From positions 1 through 39,761 of the forward strand of contig JAPLJZ010000265.1 in assembly GCA_026388335.1 (NCBI GenBank): 39,761 nucleotides of DNA, given 5' to 3'. Both the position numbers and the translations under genes were made by a program. This document shows positions 8,648-16,437 of this stretch, piece after piece; position 1 is the first letter of the stretch, and every line of letters begins with the position of its first letter. The notes below the pieces were generated by a model that worked only from the letters and a program-made list of their open reading frames with translations, was not told the DNA's origin and searched no databases. Source of the DNA: Deltaproteobacteria bacterium. Lineage in GTDB: Bacteria; Desulfobacterota; Syntrophia; Syntrophales; UBA8958.

Positions 8648-9797
8648 CACTTAATTTCCTTTCTTGTTTGGTCTTCTTTCCTGGTTTTATCAGGAAGCGC
8701 CGCCGTCTCGTTCTCAGTCTTTCGAGCATGGCCAGGGCCAAACGGTTGACCCACTGCCTGAGGGGGGAAGGCACCTTCCGGCGCGGCGTTACCCCCGGCA
8801 GGCATTCGAGAAGATGGACCGCTTCCACACCCCGCTTGAGGAAGCGGTTCTGACAGCCGATACAATACGTTACCATGGTCCGGCCCTTTCCTTCCGCAAC
8901 GATCTGGTCGAGAAAACGGTCGGCCAGCTCCGGGGATGAGGAACACAGACCGCCGCCGGCGCCGCAACAGCGAACCTCGGAAGTCTCAGTAATGGGGACA
9001 GATTTCAAATCTGTCCCCATTACTGAGACTGTAGATGCATGCAAATGATTAAACAAGCCCCTGGCAGCGCCCCTGATTCCCTCCCAACGGGAGGACGGAC
9101 AGGGGTGATGAAGATAAACGTGTTTTAAGGGGACAGATTTAAAATCTGTCCCCTTAAAACACGCCCACCGTTTCTCAAAGAGATCCGGGGGCAGCAGCTC
9201 CAGGATGAAAACGACCTGAATGCCCTCAAGATGTTGGGACAGGAGCTTGTGGCAGTTAAGGCAGCCGGTGATCATTTGTCTGACGCCGTGATCCCGAAGG
9301 CGCTTGTTGATATCCTGCAAAGCGGCCAGGGCCGTTTCCGTGTCGCCTAACCCATAAGCAGGATCGTAGCAGCAATCGAGCACCAGCCCGATGTGCTTAT
9401 GCAACCGTCTCCTCAGGGTTTTCCGGACCTCGCGGACCAGTCCCGGCCGGTTTGCGGCCAGACCGCATCCCGGCCAGAAGACCGTATCCTCACTTCCATA
9501 AAAAGAAAATGGGAACCCATGCCCGGCTTTTGCGAACCCCCGGGCGCCGTCTAACACCTTCCGGACCAGCGCCGGGACCTGCTGCTGTTGGACCAGCAGC
9601 TGCTTGGCCTCAAAAAAAGCAGCGGCCGGCGACAAATCCAAGGGACAAACAGCGTCGCACCGACGGCAGGACGTGCAATAAAAAGACACCTCCGGCCGTT
9701 CCGCAAGAATCAGGTCCGGTGTTCCGTACTCGGTAAGAAAGGGACAGACGGTGGCGCAGGCGCCACAGCCTGTACACTCTTCATTAAAATCAACCAC
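8640..9797 (-). CDS. Heterodisulfide-reductase-like (Fe-S)-binding protein with two CCG domains
   Basis: 385 residues. N-terminal pair of [4Fe-4S] motifs (CTGCGACATVCP near residues 8-19 and CTSCRRCDAVCP near 41-52), then two CCG/cysteine-rich domains with VLDCCYD plus GCLNCHK, and VRCCGAGGGLC plus YCIGCQN. This is the HdrD/GlpC-like arrangement used for electron transfer to thiol/disulfide or membrane acceptors. Two in-frame palindromic repeats lie between the CCG halves and add the peptide GTD(F/L)KSVP twice, lengthening the linker. Start ATG at 9797, four bases after the rhodanese stop. Physiological partner unknown; redox supply to the neighbouring radical SAM or sulfur enzymes is plausible. 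Confidence 0.8.
   Translation of the reverse strand: MVDFNEECTGCGACATVCPFLTEYGTPDLILAERPEVSFYCTSCRRCDAVCPLDLSPAAAFFEAKQLLVQQQQVPALVRKVLDGARGFAKAGHGFPFSFYGSEDTVFWPGCGLAANRPGLVREVRKTLRRRLHKHIGLVLDCCYDPAYGLGDTETALAALQDINKRLRDHGVRQMITGCLNCHKLLSQHLEGIQVVFILELLPPDLFEKRWACFKGTDFKSVPLKHVYLHHPCPSSRWEGIRGAARGLFNHLHASTVSVMGTDLKSVPITETSEVRCCGAGGGLCSSSPELADRFLDQIVAEGKGRTMVTYCIGCQNRFLKRGVEAVHLLECLPGVTPRRKVPSPLRQWVNRLALAMLERLRTRRRRFLIKPGKKTKQERKLSDG
8982..9030. repeat. Palindromic GGGGACAGATTT repeat, copy A
   Basis: Perfect inverted repeat: two 24-bp arms separated by one base. The inner 12 bp of the arm (GGGGACAGATTT) equals that of copy B, while the outer arm (AGTCTCAGTAAT) is different but still perfectly self-complementary. 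It lies inside the Fe-S protein gene and is read in frame as ...MGTDLKSVPI.... It resembles the REP-type palindromes scattered in many proteobacteria and mobilised by REP-associated tyrosine transposases; no such transposase is in the window. Confidence 0.9.
9119..9163. repeat. Palindromic GGGGACAGATTT repeat, copy B
   Basis: Perfect inverted repeat: two 22-bp arms with a one-base spacer. Core GGGGACAGATTT as in copy A, outer arm CGTGTTTTAA. Read in frame within the Fe-S gene as ...KGTDFKSVPLKH.... It is 88 bp from copy A. Both copies keep the host frame open. Confidence 0.9.
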
Positions 9798-9800
9798 CGG

Positions 9801-10313
9801 TTATTTTACCGTCTCAATGGGATATTCCGCCTCCGCCCAGGCCTTGATGCCGCCGGGATAACGATACACATTCTTGTAGCCGAGCTTCACGGCCCACATG
9901 GCCCCGTTATGGCTCCGGGTGCATTCCACGAACCCGCAGTAGAAAACGATGAGGCGATTCTTGTCCGGTCCCAGGAGTTTCTCCAGGTCGGCCTTGGTCT
10001 TGTTGTCTAACTTTGTCATTTCGTCCTTGGGGAACAACATCTGGACAGCCCCGGGGACATGCTGCTTCTTGTAGCTGTCTTCATAGGGCATGGTGTCGAC
10101 GATGAGCATGGGCCGCTTCTGATCGATCCAGTTCTTCAAATCTTTGGTGGCCACGACCTTGTAGCCCCCCCGCTGCACCTCCGCGGCAAAGGTTACGGCG
10201 ATCTTCTCATTATCTAGGGTCTTGGTGCCCCAGGCCGCCATGGCCCCCCCGGCCATACCGAAAACCAGCAGGACCGCAATCAAAACACTTAACAACCTTC
10301 TCTGCACTTTCAT
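9801..10313 (-). CDS. Exported rhodanese-domain protein
   Basis: 170 residues. Signal peptide about 1-27 (hydrophobic core VLIAVLLVFGMAGGAMA). Rhodanese domain from about residue 55: LIVDTMPYEDSYKKQHVPGA, then the active-site loop FYCGFVECTRSHNGA, then GYKNVYRYPGGIKAWAEA. The loop has two cysteines (CGFVEC) rather than the plain CxxxxR form, so either could carry the persulfide. It probably handles sulfane sulfur or thiol redox outside the cytoplasm. It lies 31 nt after the MauE-like gene and four bases before the Fe-S gene in one operon. Confidence 0.88.
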   Translation of the reverse strand: MKVQRRLLSVLIAVLLVFGMAGGAMAAWGTKTLDNEKIAVTFAAEVQRGGYKVVATKDLKNWIDQKRPMLIVDTMPYEDSYKKQHVPGAVQMLFPKDEMTKLDNKTKADLEKLLGPDKNRLIVFYCGFVECTRSHNGAMWAVKLGYKNVYRYPGGIKAWAEAEYPIETVK

Positions 10314-10344
10314 TTCTTCCTTCTCCTTTCCTCATTTAATAAAC

Positions 10345-10800
10345 TTAGGTTTCCCTGTGAAACCAAACAATCATTCTTGATACCATCGTAAACCACAAAC
10401 TCGCCTGTTTTTTCAGGTCATCGGCTCCAAAGCAACCGCAATCGACATTCAGATCGCCCAGGATGCCGTAACCGAGGACAAACACGAACAAGGCGAGGAG
10501 ACCGGTGATGAGATGGAGTCCCCATGGACGATCAAAGACCAGGGCCAGGCCGGCAATCGTCTCGATGAGGGGCAGACCGATGGCGACAACGGGAAGTAAT
10601 GCTTCCGGGACGAGATCATAAGCAGAGATGGTGGCGGCGAAGGCCTTGGGATCGAAAAGTTTGGTGACGCCGCCATAGATGAAGAGGGCTGCCAGGGCAA
10701 GCCGAACGATCCGGTAGGGCCAGGGATGGACCAATCCCTGCCGGAAAATGTTTCTGATCCTGTTTAAATAAATTGAGTTTCGGGAATGTTGAGTGACCAA
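10345..10800 (-). CDS. MauE/DoxX-family membrane protein
   Basis: 151 residues with about four transmembrane helices. The first holds the family motif LALAALFIYGGVTKLFDP; later GLPLIETIAGLALVF and a final segment with the cysteine pair DCGCFG, typical of MauE-like members linked to thiol-disulfide exchange. The start is TTG at 10800 behind AGGAGG. First gene of the six-gene operon, directly followed by a rhodanese, which fits a role in sulfur or disulfide handling at the membrane. Preceded by a hairpin-rich leader. Confidence 0.78.
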   Translation of the reverse strand: MVTQHSRNSIYLNRIRNIFRQGLVHPWPYRIVRLALAALFIYGGVTKLFDPKAFAATISAYDLVPEALLPVVAIGLPLIETIAGLALVFDRPWGLHLITGLLALFVFVLGYGILGDLNVDCGCFGADDLKKQASLWFTMVSRMIVWFHRET

Positions 10801-10819
10801 TTCCGCCTCCTTTTGGCAC

Positions 10820-10916
10820 CATGCCGCGTTTCCCGCGGCATGACCCTCAAGAGGCTAAGGGGTCAGAAGCGGCGAGACGGCAAGACGGCGTTGTTCGGAG
10901 AACCACCCGGGTTCTC
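10820..10916 (-). promoter_or_regulatory. Structured leader upstream of the MauE-rhodanese-arsS operon (unclassified)
   Basis: Three hairpins on the transcript strand: 10916-10898 (GAGAACC...GGTTCTC, 5-nt loop), 10865-10841 (TGACCC...GGGTCA, with an alternative inner CCTCTTGAGG stem) and 10842-10820 (CATGCCGCG...CGCGGCATG, 5-nt loop). The last lies just before AAAGGAGG of the first gene. The second and third stems share two bases and so may compete. I could not match this to a known riboswitch family. The rest of 10917-11164 shows no gene. Confidence 0.45.
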
Positions 10917-11164
10917 TGTCAGCGCCTCATATTAACGGTGTGAAGAATAACAATAAATAACTCATCGATTTCACTTTTAATCCATCCTGGCAAAGCTTAA
11001 TATTACGGTGCGCATATAAACAATCCCAGGGAACATGTCAATAATAATATGTCTCAAGGACATGGGGTACCGTGAAATGGATCACGAAAAACTCGCCCCT
11101 TGACACCCAAGGCCCTTCTTCTTATACTCCGTCCACTAACGAGGGATTGCTTGTCAAATTAAAA

Positions 11165-11845
11165 ATGAACGAAGAACGATGTCTCATCATGTTTGTCAAA
11201 TACCCGGAAAAGGGGAAGGTGAAATCCAGGCTCAGTCAATATCTGGATGAGGATATGATTGTCCGTCTCTACCGTGCCTTCATCGAGGACCTGCTGGCGA
11301 GACTGTCCGAAGGCGACTACGGGTTCTGGATCGCTTATCACCCTGCAGAAAGGAAAAAAGACTTCCCTAATGAGTTCGGGAATACTTTTTCATATCTGCC
11401 CCAGGCCGGGACAGATCTTGGTGAAAAGATGCATAACGCCTTCAGAGAATGCTTTCCGGGCGGATTCCGCTGGGTTGTCATTATTGGCAGTGACAGTCCC
11501 GATCTCCCGCCGCAAATCATCGAGGAAGCCTTCCAGGCCCTAGAGAAGGGCGGAGCCGTCATCGGTCCTGCCTGTGACGGGGGCTATTACCTGATCGGCT
11601 TTGGCAGGGAATCGTTCACTCCCGATGCCTTCACGGGAATAGCATGGGGCACGGACAGCGTCTGCAAAACGACCATGGACATCCTTGAAAGCTTAGGAAT
11701 CCGTGTCCATGTCCTTCCCGTCTGGAGAGATATTGACCTACCGGAAGATGTCGTTGCCCTGATCAATGACAGCGAGAAAACCGGATTTTCCGGCTCAAAA
11801 ACAATCGCCTGTCTGCGGGATTACGGTTTCACTAAGGGCTGCTGA
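11165..11845 (+). CDS. GT-A family glycosyltransferase (TIGR04282/DUF2064)
   Basis: 226 residues from the ATG at 11165, which sits six codons before the conserved start block LIMFVKYPEKGKVKSRL. An in-frame ATG at 11072 would add 31 residues unlike the family. No strong Shine-Dalgarno precedes either, so the start is uncertain. Motifs: VVIIGSDSPDLPPQIIEEAF (nucleotide-sugar/metal site), GPACDGGYYLIGF and WGTDSV, all typical of the TIGR04282 group. The stop overlaps the next gene's ATG by one base (TGATG). These two families are nearly always paired and are assumed to make a lipid- or cofactor-linked sugar; the product is not known. Confidence 0.85.
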   Translation: MNEERCLIMFVKYPEKGKVKSRLSQYLDEDMIVRLYRAFIEDLLARLSEGDYGFWIAYHPAERKKDFPNEFGNTFSYLPQAGTDLGEKMHNAFRECFPGGFRWVVIIGSDSPDLPPQIIEEAFQALEKGGAVIGPACDGGYYLIGFGRESFTPDAFTGIAWGTDSVCKTTMDILESLGIRVHVLPVWRDIDLPEDVVALINDSEKTGFSGSKTIACLRDYGFTKGC

Positions 11846-12531
11846 TGCCGCCCCGATTCTCCATTATCATTCCCGTCATCAATGAGGAAGCCGTCATCAA
11901 TTCGACTATTGAGCACCTTGAAACTCTCAAGGTTTCTGAATCCATGGAGATTATTGTCGTGGATGGAGACAGGTCGGGGAAAACGATCGGGGCTGTCCGA
12001 AACGGAAATGTTAAAACCGCCGTCGGTGAAAAAGGCCGGGGGAACCAGATGAACAACGGCGCCGCTATGGCCCGGGGCGACATCGTCGTCTTCCTTCATG
12101 CCGATACCCGCCTTCCCCCCAATGCACTTGCCCTTATGGAAGGAGCGTTAAGTGATCCAAACTGCCTGGCCGGCGCCTTTGATCTGGCTATCGACTCCGG
12201 CCGGCCCATTTACCGTTTGATCGCCAAAATCGCGTCTTTCCGCTCTCGGTTTACCCGTATTCCCTATGGAGATCAGGCGTTCTTCTTCCGTAGGAATTAC
12301 TTCCAAGATATTGGCGGTTTTGCAAATATTCCCCTCATGGAGGATGTAGAAATCATGTGGCGCATCAAGAAACGGGGGGAGAGGATTGCCATCATTAATC
12401 GCTCTGTTACGACATCGGCACGGCGCTGGGAAAAGGAAGGCATCCTCTTGTGTACGCTCCGAAACTGGTTATTGATATCCCTTTACTTTTCAGGAGTTTC
12501 TCCGGAGCGTCTCTCCAGATTCTACAAGTAA
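11845..12531 (+). CDS. Family 2 glycosyltransferase (TIGR04283)
   Basis: 228 residues, cytoplasmic GT-A fold. N-terminal FSIIIPVINEEAVINST, then EIIVVDGDRSG, GRGNQMNNGAAMARGD, the DXD-like FLHADTRLPP, and GDQAFFFRR...MEDVEIMWR in the acceptor region. Full family length. Starts one base inside the previous gene's stop, so the two are translationally coupled. Sugar donor and acceptor unknown. Confidence 0.88.
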   Translation: MPPRFSIIIPVINEEAVINSTIEHLETLKVSESMEIIVVDGDRSGKTIGAVRNGNVKTAVGEKGRGNQMNNGAAMARGDIVVFLHADTRLPPNALALMEGALSDPNCLAGAFDLAIDSGRPIYRLIAKIASFRSRFTRIPYGDQAFFFRRNYFQDIGGFANIPLMEDVEIMWRIKKRGERIAIINRSVTTSARRWEKEGILLCTLRNWLLISLYFSGVSPERLSRFYK

Positions 12532-12628
12532 GAAGGGTTCCTTACTATGGGCATAAACATTATCACTGTCAATGACAGGAGGTCATAACTCAAATTGAAA
12601 ATGTGACGCCCTGTTTTGTTCCGTAAAT

Positions 12629-13045
12629 TTACCTCAAAGATAATTTAACCGTCATCTTGAACCATAATGCCGCCACAATGCCGAAAATACAGTTAAGGAT
12701 AATGACGACCACCGGCGTCAGCATGCCGTAGCTGAGGCCAAGCATGCCCTTGCCCATGCCGGGAAATATCATGAAGAAAAGAAAGGTGGACGGCGGCAGG
12801 CTGAAGGCGCAACCACGAAGAAAGCTTTTCTCTTCCCAGAGAGGCAGAACCAAAAGGAGCATCCAGGCGCCTCCCCATATCATCCATTGGCAAAGCCACG
12901 TTTCCGATAAATTTGGCTTCAGCGTCACCTGCAGTATGTGCATAATCCCTGCCTTGTCCAGAACCCAGAGAATAACGCCTTCGACGAGAATTCCTACAAC
13001 GCCACCCGTAAATGCTCCACTCACCCTGCGAATCATTGATCTCAA
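12629..13045 (-). CDS. Small multi-pass membrane protein, unknown
   Basis: 138 residues, not recognised. Four hydrophobic segments at about residues 13-32, 53-68, 79-98 and 103-128; the first begins with a glycine-rich stretch (GAFTGGVVGILVEG). Basic residues at the N-terminus suggest a cytoplasmic N-end. It stands alone between the glycosyltransferase pair (convergent) and the gene-free stretch to 13369. Start at 13045 or three codons in. Confidence 0.55.
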   Translation of the reverse strand: MRSMIRRVSGAFTGGVVGILVEGVILWVLDKAGIMHILQVTLKPNLSETWLCQWMIWGGAWMLLLVLPLWEEKSFLRGCAFSLPPSTFLFFMIFPGMGKGMLGLSYGMLTPVVVIILNCIFGIVAALWFKMTVKLSLR

Positions 13046-13369
13046 TCCTCCGATTATTTGAACGACAACATGATATTCACGGCCTATTTCGCATCGCCAT
13101 CGTTTGAGTCAAGTAGACCGGTTTCCCCCCATATACAGGGTGATGTCTGTTTGCTCCGTTTACCGTCTGGTCTCCCTGTAGTGGCACAATATTTCAACCA
13201 TCTATCCGTTGGCCCCGATCCCTAACAGAGCCATATGTATATGCCACATATTGTGGGAATAACATCAATGATTACGAGTTGAAAGGGTGGATTCCCTCAA
13301 AATATCCTTATGTTTTGTTACAAGGAAGGATTCTGGTAAAATCATCGCAATCCGAACCCTGCTGTTTTG
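13046..13369. other. Gene-free stretch
   Basis: 324 bases between two minus-strand genes. No coding frame with recognisable content. A short palindrome CCACATATTGTGG occurs near 13241-13253 and could be an operator for the membrane protein gene downstream; nothing else stands out. Confidence 0.5.
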
Positions 13370-13960
13370 CTAGGTTTTTTTGGCATAACGGTCAACTGCA
13401 TAGGCAACCAGGGGAGACGCCATATAGACCATCGTGCTGTTGTCGAATCCCAGTATCGTAATAATAATCCCAACCAGGGAAATCGCCGGAATAACAAACT
13501 GGTGGTTCATCCGTCTCCGGATAGCCGATTCCGGATATTCCTTTGAGACGAGACGGTAGTTCCGGGTAGCGTAATACCACTGGATGGTGAAGATCAGTCC
13601 GAGGATCAGAAGGTTTAGCTCGAAGACCACTGTGGCAATGACATCATTAGCATAATCTCCGATGAAGCTGGTCGAGAAGGGGACAAGGGTCACAAAAAAC
13701 AGGCCGACTACATTCAGGAATAAAAGGTTCTTGTCGAGGTGATGGACCTTACTTAACTGTTCATGGTGACCCATCCAGAATGCGGCAAGGACAAAAAAAG
13801 CAATGATGTAATGGAAAAAATCCGGCAGGAGACTTGCCAGTGCGGCACCGGATGTCTGGGTAACTATTGCAGATCGGGGCAGGATCAGGCTGGTGACAAG
13901 CAGCGTCATGGCAAACGCAAATATGCCGTCGGTCAGAGACTCCAGTCTGTTTTTTCCCAT
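13370..13960 (-). CDS. TMEM175-family potassium channel-like protein (DUF1211)
   Basis: 196 residues from ATG 13960. The first helix carries the family hallmark RLESLTDGIFAFAMTLLV (FSD-like motif that lines the K+ pore in TMEM175 proteins). Roughly six transmembrane helices follow, with FWMGHHEQL after helix 3 and a late WYYATRNYRLV, both usual in the family. An upstream in-frame extension to 14086 overlaps the preceding gene and is not family-like. It starts 26 bases after the ATPase-GNAT gene and is probably cotranscribed. Bacterial members conduct K+ leak currents; the role here is unknown. Confidence 0.85.
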   Translation of the reverse strand: MGKNRLESLTDGIFAFAMTLLVTSLILPRSAIVTQTSGAALASLLPDFFHYIIAFFVLAAFWMGHHEQLSKVHHLDKNLLFLNVVGLFFVTLVPFSTSFIGDYANDVIATVVFELNLLILGLIFTIQWYYATRNYRLVSKEYPESAIRRRMNHQFVIPAISLVGIIITILGFDNSTMVYMASPLVAYAVDRYAKKT

Positions 13961-13985
13961 CAGTACGTTTTTTGTTTCAGCGGGT

Positions 13986-15521
13986 TTATTGAAAATCACG
14001 ATTGGGATCCATTTCCCGGACATAGTCTCTGATCTGACGGGCTTCCTCCGTGAAGAGAACAATCTTGTCGTAATCAACGCGGACATTGTTCAGGTACTGG
14101 AGAATCAATGCGTCCCCGACCAGGGCCAGCGGCAGGATGCCGGCGAAGAAGAAGCCCATTTTTTCAAATTCCGCCGTCATGAAAAAGGTGTGGGGATCTT
14201 GCAGGTCGAGGAAAAGCTGAATGGCGGCCACATTTTTCAGACATAGCTCGCGCAGGGTTCTCCGTATTTCATGAACGACGTTGTCACCATAGCCGATTAT
14301 ATGAATTTCCGCGCAATTTTCCGTCAAGAGGACATCGGTCCGGATCTCCGCTTCCGCGGGGAGGCGTTGCCGGAGGTCCTCGTCGGGGGTATGAAAGCGG
14401 TGGTTCAGGGCGCCGATGTTTTGATACAGACGTTCGATGATGTTCTGATGCCGCGCCGGGGGATACAGGATCAGGATCGGGGGGGCGGTGAGATACTTGA
14501 AGCTCAGGGCGACGCTAATCCTCTGGTCCTGGGACGCAATACCTTTGAAGACCCAGGTTTCGGGGCTGGAAGCAAGGAGAAGACCGCAATCGCGAATGTC
14601 GAACTGGGCCATTCCCCGCTGGGTAAATTCATGGTTGGTTACTGAGTAAACATAGAGGCCATCGAGGGGTTTCTTTTTGGGGGACTGAAACAGAAAGTCG
14701 GCGATCCTCTTCATGCAGCCTTGGCCGCGGTATTCCTGGTTTACGAAGACAAAGGTGAATTCCGCGATTCGTGATTCATCGGTGGGATAAACGAGGGCGG
14801 AGTGTCCCATGAAGATATTGTCTTCCGTCACGGCGACAGCGGAAATCATTTCGTCCGTCCCGTTGAGTTCGATAATCCGCTCCGGATAGTAAATGTGATC
14901 GTCGAAAAATGTATAGCCGTGGGATTTATAGGCACAACGGGCAATCTCCACCGCTTCGGCGGGCTCCATCCGTCGGACCGTATAAGGGATCTTTTCCGGC
15001 ACCGGCAGCGAGGGGGAGGGCATCCCTGTATCCAATACTTTTCCGGCTTCTGCTTCCGCGCGTTCCTGTGCGGACAGGTATGACTCGATACTCTTCGCCG
15101 GCAGATATTTGATCAGGTTCGTTTCTTTACCCTCCATACCGAGGTTGCGGAAATAGACCTCATCCATGTATTCCTTCATGAGGAAGACCCCTATCCCGGA
15201 GGCAGACATCTGGTCGATATTCTCTGCCGGGTGGTAATCGGGAATCTGGCCGGGATCAAAGGGCAAGCCCTTCTCTTTAATGGTGATCTTCATCCCCAGG
15301 GGCGCCCGCTCACAGATGAGGTCAAAGTTTTCCCGCTCCTGGTCGGCAAAGGCGTGGACCATGACATTGGAGATTGCCTCTTCCGCGGCCAGGTCGATTT
15401 GATAAAGATCATCGCCGGTGAACCCGATTTTCAGCGCCGTCTCCCGAATGACCATCTGGGCTAAACTCAGATAGGAAAGGTCCGAAGGCAGGGATAGACG
15501 TACGACATCATCCTTTTTCAT
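13986..15521 (-). CDS. RsbW-like ATPase fused to a GNAT acetyltransferase domain
   Basis: 511 residues. Residues about 1-140 are a GHKL ATPase of the anti-sigma/serine kinase type (N-box DLAAEEAISNVMVHAF, G-box-like KGLPFDP, and SASGIGVFLMKEYMDEV). Residues about 180-330 form a GNAT domain with the acetyl-CoA loop NQEYRGQGCMKR. A third domain of about 150 residues (after YPPARHQNIIERLYQNIG) is unassigned. No partner anti-sigma antagonist or sigma gene adjoins it. It may link ATP-dependent protein phosphorylation to acetylation. It lies four bases from the b561-like gene upstream and 26 from the channel gene downstream. Confidence 0.75.
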   Translation of the reverse strand: MKKDDVVRLSLPSDLSYLSLAQMVIRETALKIGFTGDDLYQIDLAAEEAISNVMVHAFADQERENFDLICERAPLGMKITIKEKGLPFDPGQIPDYHPAENIDQMSASGIGVFLMKEYMDEVYFRNLGMEGKETNLIKYLPAKSIESYLSAQERAEAEAGKVLDTGMPSPSLPVPEKIPYTVRRMEPAEAVEIARCAYKSHGYTFFDDHIYYPERIIELNGTDEMISAVAVTEDNIFMGHSALVYPTDESRIAEFTFVFVNQEYRGQGCMKRIADFLFQSPKKKPLDGLYVYSVTNHEFTQRGMAQFDIRDCGLLLASSPETWVFKGIASQDQRISVALSFKYLTAPPILILYPPARHQNIIERLYQNIGALNHRFHTPDEDLRQRLPAEAEIRTDVLLTENCAEIHIIGYGDNVVHEIRRTLRELCLKNVAAIQLFLDLQDPHTFFMTAEFEKMGFFFAGILPLALVGDALILQYLNNVRVDYDKIVLFTEEARQIRDYVREMDPNRDFQ

Positions 15522-15525
15522 GCGT

Positions 15526-15924
15526 TTAAATGATCCCGGCTACAAACAATCCCGACAGTGCCGATAACAGGGTCAGGATCAGGGCTGCATATCCGGTCCG
15601 TCGGTGCCAGAGGCGGAGATGCTGGATTTTTGAGCGAATTTTGAATTGCAGATACCCCAGGGTGGGTGCAGCAAGCGCGCAAAGAACGGTTGCCAGGCCC
15701 AGCCAGGCGTGGGGGACCTCGAATTGTCCGTCTCCGGATTGGTAAACCATGACGACGGCTGTCGCAAATCCGGCGCTTAGGCATACTGCCCCGGTGATTC
15801 CCGCAGGGCGATGAATCTTCAGCCACCATTGTTTCCGCCGCAGGAATCTGGCGACACCGACCACTGCGGTCATTATCAGCAATCCTGCGGTCATAAAAAA
15901 GACATGGCTATAGAAGAGAAACAT
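15526..15924 (-). CDS. Cytochrome b561-like four-helix membrane protein
   Basis: 132 residues with four transmembrane helices. Histidines fall at helix ends in the pattern SHVFFMTAG, KIHRPAG, PHAWLGLA and LWHRRTGYA, which fits bis-haem coordination as in b561/ferric-reductase-like domains. It likely passes electrons across the inner membrane. Next gene upstream encodes an exported SoxZ-like protein, a possible periplasmic partner; four bases downstream starts the ATPase-GNAT gene. Confidence 0.6.
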   Translation of the reverse strand: MFLFYSHVFFMTAGLLIMTAVVGVARFLRRKQWWLKIHRPAGITGAVCLSAGFATAVVMVYQSGDGQFEVPHAWLGLATVLCALAAPTLGYLQFKIRSKIQHLRLWHRRTGYAALILTLLSALSGLFVAGII

Positions 15925-15958
15925 TTCCGTTCACTCTTTTTGTCAGAGGTATGCTCGA

Positions 15959-16351
15959 TTATGTGGGTGTTTTGCTCGGACCCTTCCCAACGGTAATTGT
16001 TTCGGAGGTGGAACCGAACCTACTGCATGAGGCCTTGACTTCCAGGGTATCGCCGCTGACCGCATCAATCTTATAGGTATAGGTAAAGGTTTCCGACGGC
16101 TGGCTTTTGTATTCCTGGACAGCGATGACCTTTCCGTCCTTCTTGATCTCAACCTTGTTGATGTAGTGGCCCTCCGAGAAGCGCGTGTGGGTAACCGTAA
16201 CACTTAGCGTTTTGGTCGCTCCATCGTAGGCCAACAGGACCTTTTGCGGGGCATGGGCGTTGACCGCAGTCGGACAGAGAGAGGCCAGGGCGAAAACAGC
16301 GAATATCCCAACCAAAGATAAAAAGCCGGCACGTTTTACTTTTTTTGCCAT
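15959..16351 (-). CDS. Exported SoxZ/desulfoferrodoxin-like beta-sandwich protein
   Basis: 130 residues from ATG 16351, preceded by GGAGGA at ideal spacing; the frame extends upstream to 16438 but without that support. Signal peptide about 1-32 (ends VNAHAP). The mature part (KTLSVTVTHTRFSEGHYINKV, KKDGKVIAVQEY, TYTYKIDAVSGDTLEVKASC) follows the strand and motif order of SoxZ, which presents thiosulfate-oxidation intermediates, and of the desulfoferrodoxin fold. A H...HYI pattern is conserved. SoxY and other sox genes are not present, so a thiosulfate role is only suggested. Confidence 0.6.
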   Translation of the reverse strand: MAKKVKRAGFLSLVGIFAVFALASLCPTAVNAHAPQKVLLAYDGATKTLSVTVTHTRFSEGHYINKVEIKKDGKVIAVQEYKSQPSETFTYTYKIDAVSGDTLEVKASCSRFGSTSETITVGKGPSKTPT

Positions 16352-16437
16352 TGTCCATCCTCCATTTGATTTTACCGGTTTATATTTCTCGCGTTTTTTA
16401 AAGACAAAGGCTTGTTTCCGGGAGACCGGCGCCGTCA

